From: Alphaproteobacteria bacterium
GTDB taxonomy: Bacteria; Pseudomonadota; Alphaproteobacteria; Caulobacterales; Caulobacteraceae
NCBI GenBank assembly: GCA_018895795.1
Contig: JAHINZ010000201.1
Span: forward strand, 1-35,054
DNA: 35,054 nt
Direction: 5' to 3'
Below, one piece after another: positions 31,280 to 35,054 of the stretch (positions within the stretch are counted from its first letter, which is position 1; each line of letters opens with the position of its first letter). The notes beneath the pieces were generated by a model. The model saw nothing but the letters and a program-made list of their open reading frames with translations, was not told the origin of the DNA and ran no database searches. Made by a program: the position numbers and the translations under genes.

Positions 31280-33268
31280 ATGTCGGATTTTAAGCGCGCC
31301 CTGCTGATCGCCGCCGTGCTGGCCGGGGCCAGCGGCGCCGACGTCCTGGCCGGCGAACAGATCCTGACCTCGCCGAACCAGGCGCTGTCGATCACCCTGT
31401 CGGACACCGGCGGCCAGGCCCGTTATGGCGTCACCTACAAGGGCAAGGCGTTGCTGAAGCCCTCGGCCCTGGGCCTGTTGCTGGACAAGGGCGGCGCGCT
31501 GAGCCGCGGCCTGACGATCACCGGTTCGGCCGCCGCCAGCGTCGACCAGACCTATGAACTGGTGGTCGGCAAGACCCGCATCGCGCGCGACCACTATAAT
31601 CAGCTGACCGTCGACTTCGCCGAGGCCGGGCCAGACGGCCGCAAGCTGCGCGTGATCGCCCGCGCCTATGACGACGGCGTCGCCTTCCGCTATGTGCTGC
31701 CCGACCAGTCCAGCCTGGCGGGAGTCGTTATCCGCAACGAGGAAACCGGCTTCAACTTCGCCGCCGACGACCGATGCTGGGCCCTGAACCTGGGTCGCTT
31801 CGGCACCTCGCATGAGGGCGAGTATGATCCGATCCAGGCCTCGAAGTTCCGAGCCTCGGCGCTGTTTGAACTGCCCGTGGTCTGTCAGACCGCCGACGGG
31901 ACGGCCTTCGCCCTGGCCGAGGCCGACCTCAAACACTATGCCGGCCTGTACCTGACCGGACGCGGCGACGCGGTTCTGGGTTTGCAGGCCCAGCTTTCGC
32001 CCAGCCTAGAGGACGGGAGCAAGGCCGTCCGCACAAGGATCGGCACGGATACGGTGTCGCCCTGGCGGCTGATCATGGTCGGCGATGCGCCCGGCGATCT
32101 GGTGTCGTCCAACCTGATGACCAGCCTGAACCCGCCGACAGCCTTGGCCGACACCAGTTGGATCAAGCCCGGCAAGGCGGCCTGGGACTGGTGGAACGGC
32201 TCGCTGGTGGGCGGCGTCGATAAGCCGGGCATGACGACCGCGACCATGAAGGGCTTCATCGATTTCGCGGCCCAGAACAAGCTTGAGTACATGCTGATCG
32301 ACGACGGCTGGTATGTCGGATCGGGCCAGGCGCCGGTCGTCCTGCCGGGCACGGATGTCACCCGCGCGATCGCCGAGATCGACATGCCCGGCCTGATCGC
32401 CTACGGCGCGCAAAAGGGCGTCGGGATCATGGTCTGGGTGCACTGGAAGCCCCTCGACGCCCAGATGGACGACGCCCTGACCGCCTATGAGAAATGGGGG
32501 ATCAAGGGGATCAAGGTCGACTTCATGGATCGCGACGACCAGGCCATGGTCGACTACTATCACCGCCTGCTGACCAAGGCGGGCGAGCACCATTTGATGG
32601 TCGACCTGCACGGCGCCTATCGCCCCACCGGCCTGATCCGCCCCTATCCCAACTTCATCACCCAGGAAGGCGTGCTGGGCGCGGAGTACAACAAGTGGAG
32701 CGCGCGGATCACCGCCAGCCACAACGTCACCCTGCCCTTCACCCGCATGCTGCTGGGGCCGATGGACTACACGCCGGGCGGCTTCCGCAACGTGACGCCG
32801 GCGGCGTTCAAGAACCAGTTCGTGCTGCCCACGGTGCAGACCACCCGCGGCCAGGCCCTGGCGATGTATGTGGTCTATGACAGCCCGCTGAGCATGGTTT
32901 CCGACAGCCCGGTGACCTATGCCGCCTCGCCCGCCGGGCTGGACTTCATCAGCGCGGTCCCGACCAGCTGGGACGAGACCCGGGTGCTGTCCGGCGAAAT
33001 CGGCCAGTTCATCGTCATGGCCCGCCGCAAGGGCGCCGACTGGTATGTGGGCGCGATGACCAATGAGACGGGCCGCCCGGTGAAGGTTCCGCTGACCTTC
33101 CTCGGCGGGGGAACCTTCACCGCCGACATCCGTCAGGACGGCGTTGAACCCACGGCTCTCGTCACCTCCAGCCGAAGCGTCACGACCAAGGACGTTCTGG
33201 CTCTGCCCCTGGCCCCCAGCGGCGGCGGGGTCGTCCGCCTGACGCCCGCGCGGCGGAAGGCAGGCTAA
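31280..33268 (+). CDS. Glycoside hydrolase family 97 (alpha-glucosidase/alpha-galactosidase type), secreted
   Basis: MSDFKRALLIAAVLAGASGADVLAG signal; VAFRYVLP; AAWDWWNGSLVGGVDKPGMTTATMKGFIDFAAQNKLEYMLIDDGWY; GIKVDFMDRDDQAMVDYYHR; DLHGAYRPTGLIRPYPNFITQEGVLGAEYNKW. Confidence 0.92.
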   Translation: MSDFKRALLIAAVLAGASGADVLAGEQILTSPNQALSITLSDTGGQARYGVTYKGKALLKPSALGLLLDKGGALSRGLTITGSAAASVDQTYELVVGKTRIARDHYNQLTVDFAEAGPDGRKLRVIARAYDDGVAFRYVLPDQSSLAGVVIRNEETGFNFAADDRCWALNLGRFGTSHEGEYDPIQASKFRASALFELPVVCQTADGTAFALAEADLKHYAGLYLTGRGDAVLGLQAQLSPSLEDGSKAVRTRIGTDTVSPWRLIMVGDAPGDLVSSNLMTSLNPPTALADTSWIKPGKAAWDWWNGSLVGGVDKPGMTTATMKGFIDFAAQNKLEYMLIDDGWYVGSGQAPVVLPGTDVTRAIAEIDMPGLIAYGAQKGVGIMVWVHWKPLDAQMDDALTAYEKWGIKGIKVDFMDRDDQAMVDYYHRLLTKAGEHHLMVDLHGAYRPTGLIRPYPNFITQEGVLGAEYNKWSARITASHNVTLPFTRMLLGPMDYTPGGFRNVTPAAFKNQFVLPTVQTTRGQALAMYVVYDSPLSMVSDSPVTYAASPAGLDFISAVPTSWDETRVLSGEIGQFIVMARRKGADWYVGAMTNETGRPVKVPLTFLGGGTFTADIRQDGVEPTALVTSSRSVTTKDVLALPLAPSGGGVVRLTPARRKAG

Positions 33269-34872
33269 TGCGCTTGACCCGACGCGGCGTCATCGGCGCC
33301 GCCGCCGGCCTGGCCGCCGCCCCCGCCCTGGCCGCGCCCGGCGGCCCCTTCAAACCCAACTGGGAATCCCTGGCCGACGGCTATCAGACTCCGGACTGGT
33401 TCCGTGACGCCAAGCTGGGCATCTGGTCGCACTGGGGGCCGCAGTGCGTGCCCGAGTTCGGCGACTGGTACGGCCGACAGATGTATCAGCAGGGCAACCC
33501 GGTCTATGAGCACCATCTGAAGACCTACGGCCATCCCGCCGACTTCGGCTTCATGCAGTTCGTCCCGCGCTGGAAGGCCGAGAGCTGGGATCCCGACGCC
33601 CTGATGAAACGCTATGTGGCGGCGGGCGCGAAATACTTCATGTCGATGGCCAATCACCACGACAATCTCGACATGTTCGACAGCCGCCACCACGCCTGGA
33701 ACACCGTGCGGCTGGGCCCCAGGCGCGACATCGTCGGAACGTGGGAAAGGGTCGCCCGCGCCCATGGGATGAAGTTCGGCGTCTCCAACCATTCGGCCCA
33801 TGCCTGGCACTGGTGGCAGACCGCCTATGGCTATGACGCCGAGGGCCCGCGCGGGGGTCAGCGCTATGACGCTTTCCAACTCACCAAGGCCGATGGCCGC
33901 GGCCAGTGGTGGCGGGGTCTGGATCCGCAGGACCTCTATACCGGGCGCAACATCGTCATCCCCGACGGGATGGACAGCCTCGCCGCCGCCAACGCCTGGC
34001 ACGACGCCCATGACGGCGACTGGATCGAAACCCCGCCGCCCGACAATCCGGCCTTCACCCGCAATTGGCTGCTGCGCCAGAACGATCTGGTCGACCGCTA
34101 CCGACCCGACCTTGTCTATTTCGACAACTATACCTTGCCCCTGGGCCAGGCAGGGCTGGCGGCGGCGGCCCACTACTACAATCAGGCCCTGGCGCGCGGC
34201 GGCGCGACCGATGTCGTGGTCACGGGCAAAAAGCTCTCGCCCCTGCAGCGGCGCGGTATCGTCGAGGACGTGGAGCGCGGCTTCTCGGATCGCCTGCGCG
34301 CGGAGCCCTGGCAGACCGACACCTGCATCGGCAATTGGCACTATGACCGCCCGCTGTACGACCGTGACGGCTACAAATCCGGCCGCGACGTGATCCAGCG
34401 GCTGATCGACGTGGTCAGCAAGAACGGCTGCCTGCTGCTGTCTATCCCCCAGCGCGGCGACGGCTCGATCGACGACAAGGAAGAAAGGGTCCTGGCCGAC
34501 ATGGCCGGCTGGATCGCGGTCAATGGCGAGGCGATCTACGCCACCAGGCCTTGGCGGATCTTCGGCGAAGGCCCGACCAAGCTGGTCGAGGGCATGCAGA
34601 ACGAGGGGGCGACCAAGCCGTTCGAGGCGGCCGACATCCGCTTCACGACCAGGTCGGGCGCGCTCTATGCCCTGCCGATGGCCTGGCCGCCGGGCCCGCT
34701 GCGGATCGAGAGCCTGGCGACCGCGCCGGGCGAGGTTCGACGGGTGACCCTGCTGGGCGGGACAGATCCCCTCGCCTTCCGACGCGAGCCGGACGGGCTG
34801 GTGGTCGAGCTGCCCCAGCGGCGGCCGGCCTTCACGCCGGTCTTGAAGCTGGAAGGTCCCGGACTCGTCTGA
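33268..34872 (+). CDS. Glycoside hydrolase family 29 alpha-L-fucosidase with Tat-like signal
   Basis: MRLTRRGVIGAAAGLAAAPALAAPGG; WFRDAKLGIWSHWGPQCVPEFGDWYGR; KYFMSMANHHDNLDMFDS; RPDLVYFDNYTLPLG; NWHYDRPLYD. TAATG overlap with GH97. Confidence 0.92.
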   Translation: MRLTRRGVIGAAAGLAAAPALAAPGGPFKPNWESLADGYQTPDWFRDAKLGIWSHWGPQCVPEFGDWYGRQMYQQGNPVYEHHLKTYGHPADFGFMQFVPRWKAESWDPDALMKRYVAAGAKYFMSMANHHDNLDMFDSRHHAWNTVRLGPRRDIVGTWERVARAHGMKFGVSNHSAHAWHWWQTAYGYDAEGPRGGQRYDAFQLTKADGRGQWWRGLDPQDLYTGRNIVIPDGMDSLAAANAWHDAHDGDWIETPPPDNPAFTRNWLLRQNDLVDRYRPDLVYFDNYTLPLGQAGLAAAAHYYNQALARGGATDVVVTGKKLSPLQRRGIVEDVERGFSDRLRAEPWQTDTCIGNWHYDRPLYDRDGYKSGRDVIQRLIDVVSKNGCLLLSIPQRGDGSIDDKEERVLADMAGWIAVNGEAIYATRPWRIFGEGPTKLVEGMQNEGATKPFEAADIRFTTRSGALYALPMAWPPGPLRIESLATAPGEVRRVTLLGGTDPLAFRREPDGLVVELPQRRPAFTPVLKLEGPGLV

Positions 34873-34971
34873 ACGAGAAGCGGGGACGGACCCTGAGCCC
34901 GCCCCCGCGAAGTCTAGAGCCGCTCCCGTTCGGACAGGTCGGCGATCCAACCCGTCCGTGCGGTCGTCAGG

Positions 34972-35054
34972 CTAGCGGAAAAGCGTGAGGATCGCCGCGC
35001 TTGAGGAATTGGCGATCGACAAGGCCTGGACACCCAGCTGTTGCTTGGTTTGCA
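34972..35054 (-). CDS. Flagellin, C-terminal fragment (gene continues beyond window)
   Basis: Minus-strand translation ...QTKQQLGVQALSIANSSSAAILTLFR*, the hallmark Caulobacter-type flagellin C-terminus; not in ORF track because truncated. Confidence 0.85.
   Translation of the reverse strand, partial: QTKQQLGVQALSIANSSSAAILTLFR

Noticed and set aside
33265-34950. 561-aa minus-strand ORF opposite the GH29 fucosidase
   Set aside because: Shadow ORF; no domain-like sequence, opposite strand is a clear GH29.

Overview
The window reads as a GC-rich alphaproteobacterial chromosome segment, most like Caulobacter or a close relative. That assignment is inferred from the MucR, Oar-like TonB receptor and flagellin sequences; no search was run. 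Left part: a 5'-truncated S9 oligopeptidase B, a GNAT acetyltransferase, an orphan hybrid histidine kinase, a MucR/Ros regulator, divergent tRNA-Gln(TTG) and tRNA-Pro(CGG), SppA, a flavin reductase and a large Oar-like TonB-dependent receptor. Middle part: a DUF442 phosphatase-like protein, an MBL hydrolase, an acyl-CoA ligase fused in one ORF to a membrane/DUF1499 module, a second hybrid kinase, an APH-like/P-loop kinase fusion, TetR, PdxH, a minimal J-domain protein and an ohr-ohrR operon. Right part (about 23.3-34.9 kb): a coherent L-fucose/fucosylated-glycan utilisation locus (DUF718 mutarotase, FucP, fuconolactonase-like amidohydrolase, IclR, SASA acetylesterase, GH3, GH97, Tat-type GH29 fucosidase), followed by the C-terminus of a flagellin. 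I found no convincing phage, transposon, CRISPR or defence system. The items most worth a second look are the fucose locus with its palindromic candidate operators, the ligase-DUF1499 fusion, an untracked 46-aa lipoprotein-like ORF with a strong SD, two structured intergenic inverted repeats, and a series of convergent gene pairs whose stop codons abut or overlap in palindromes.
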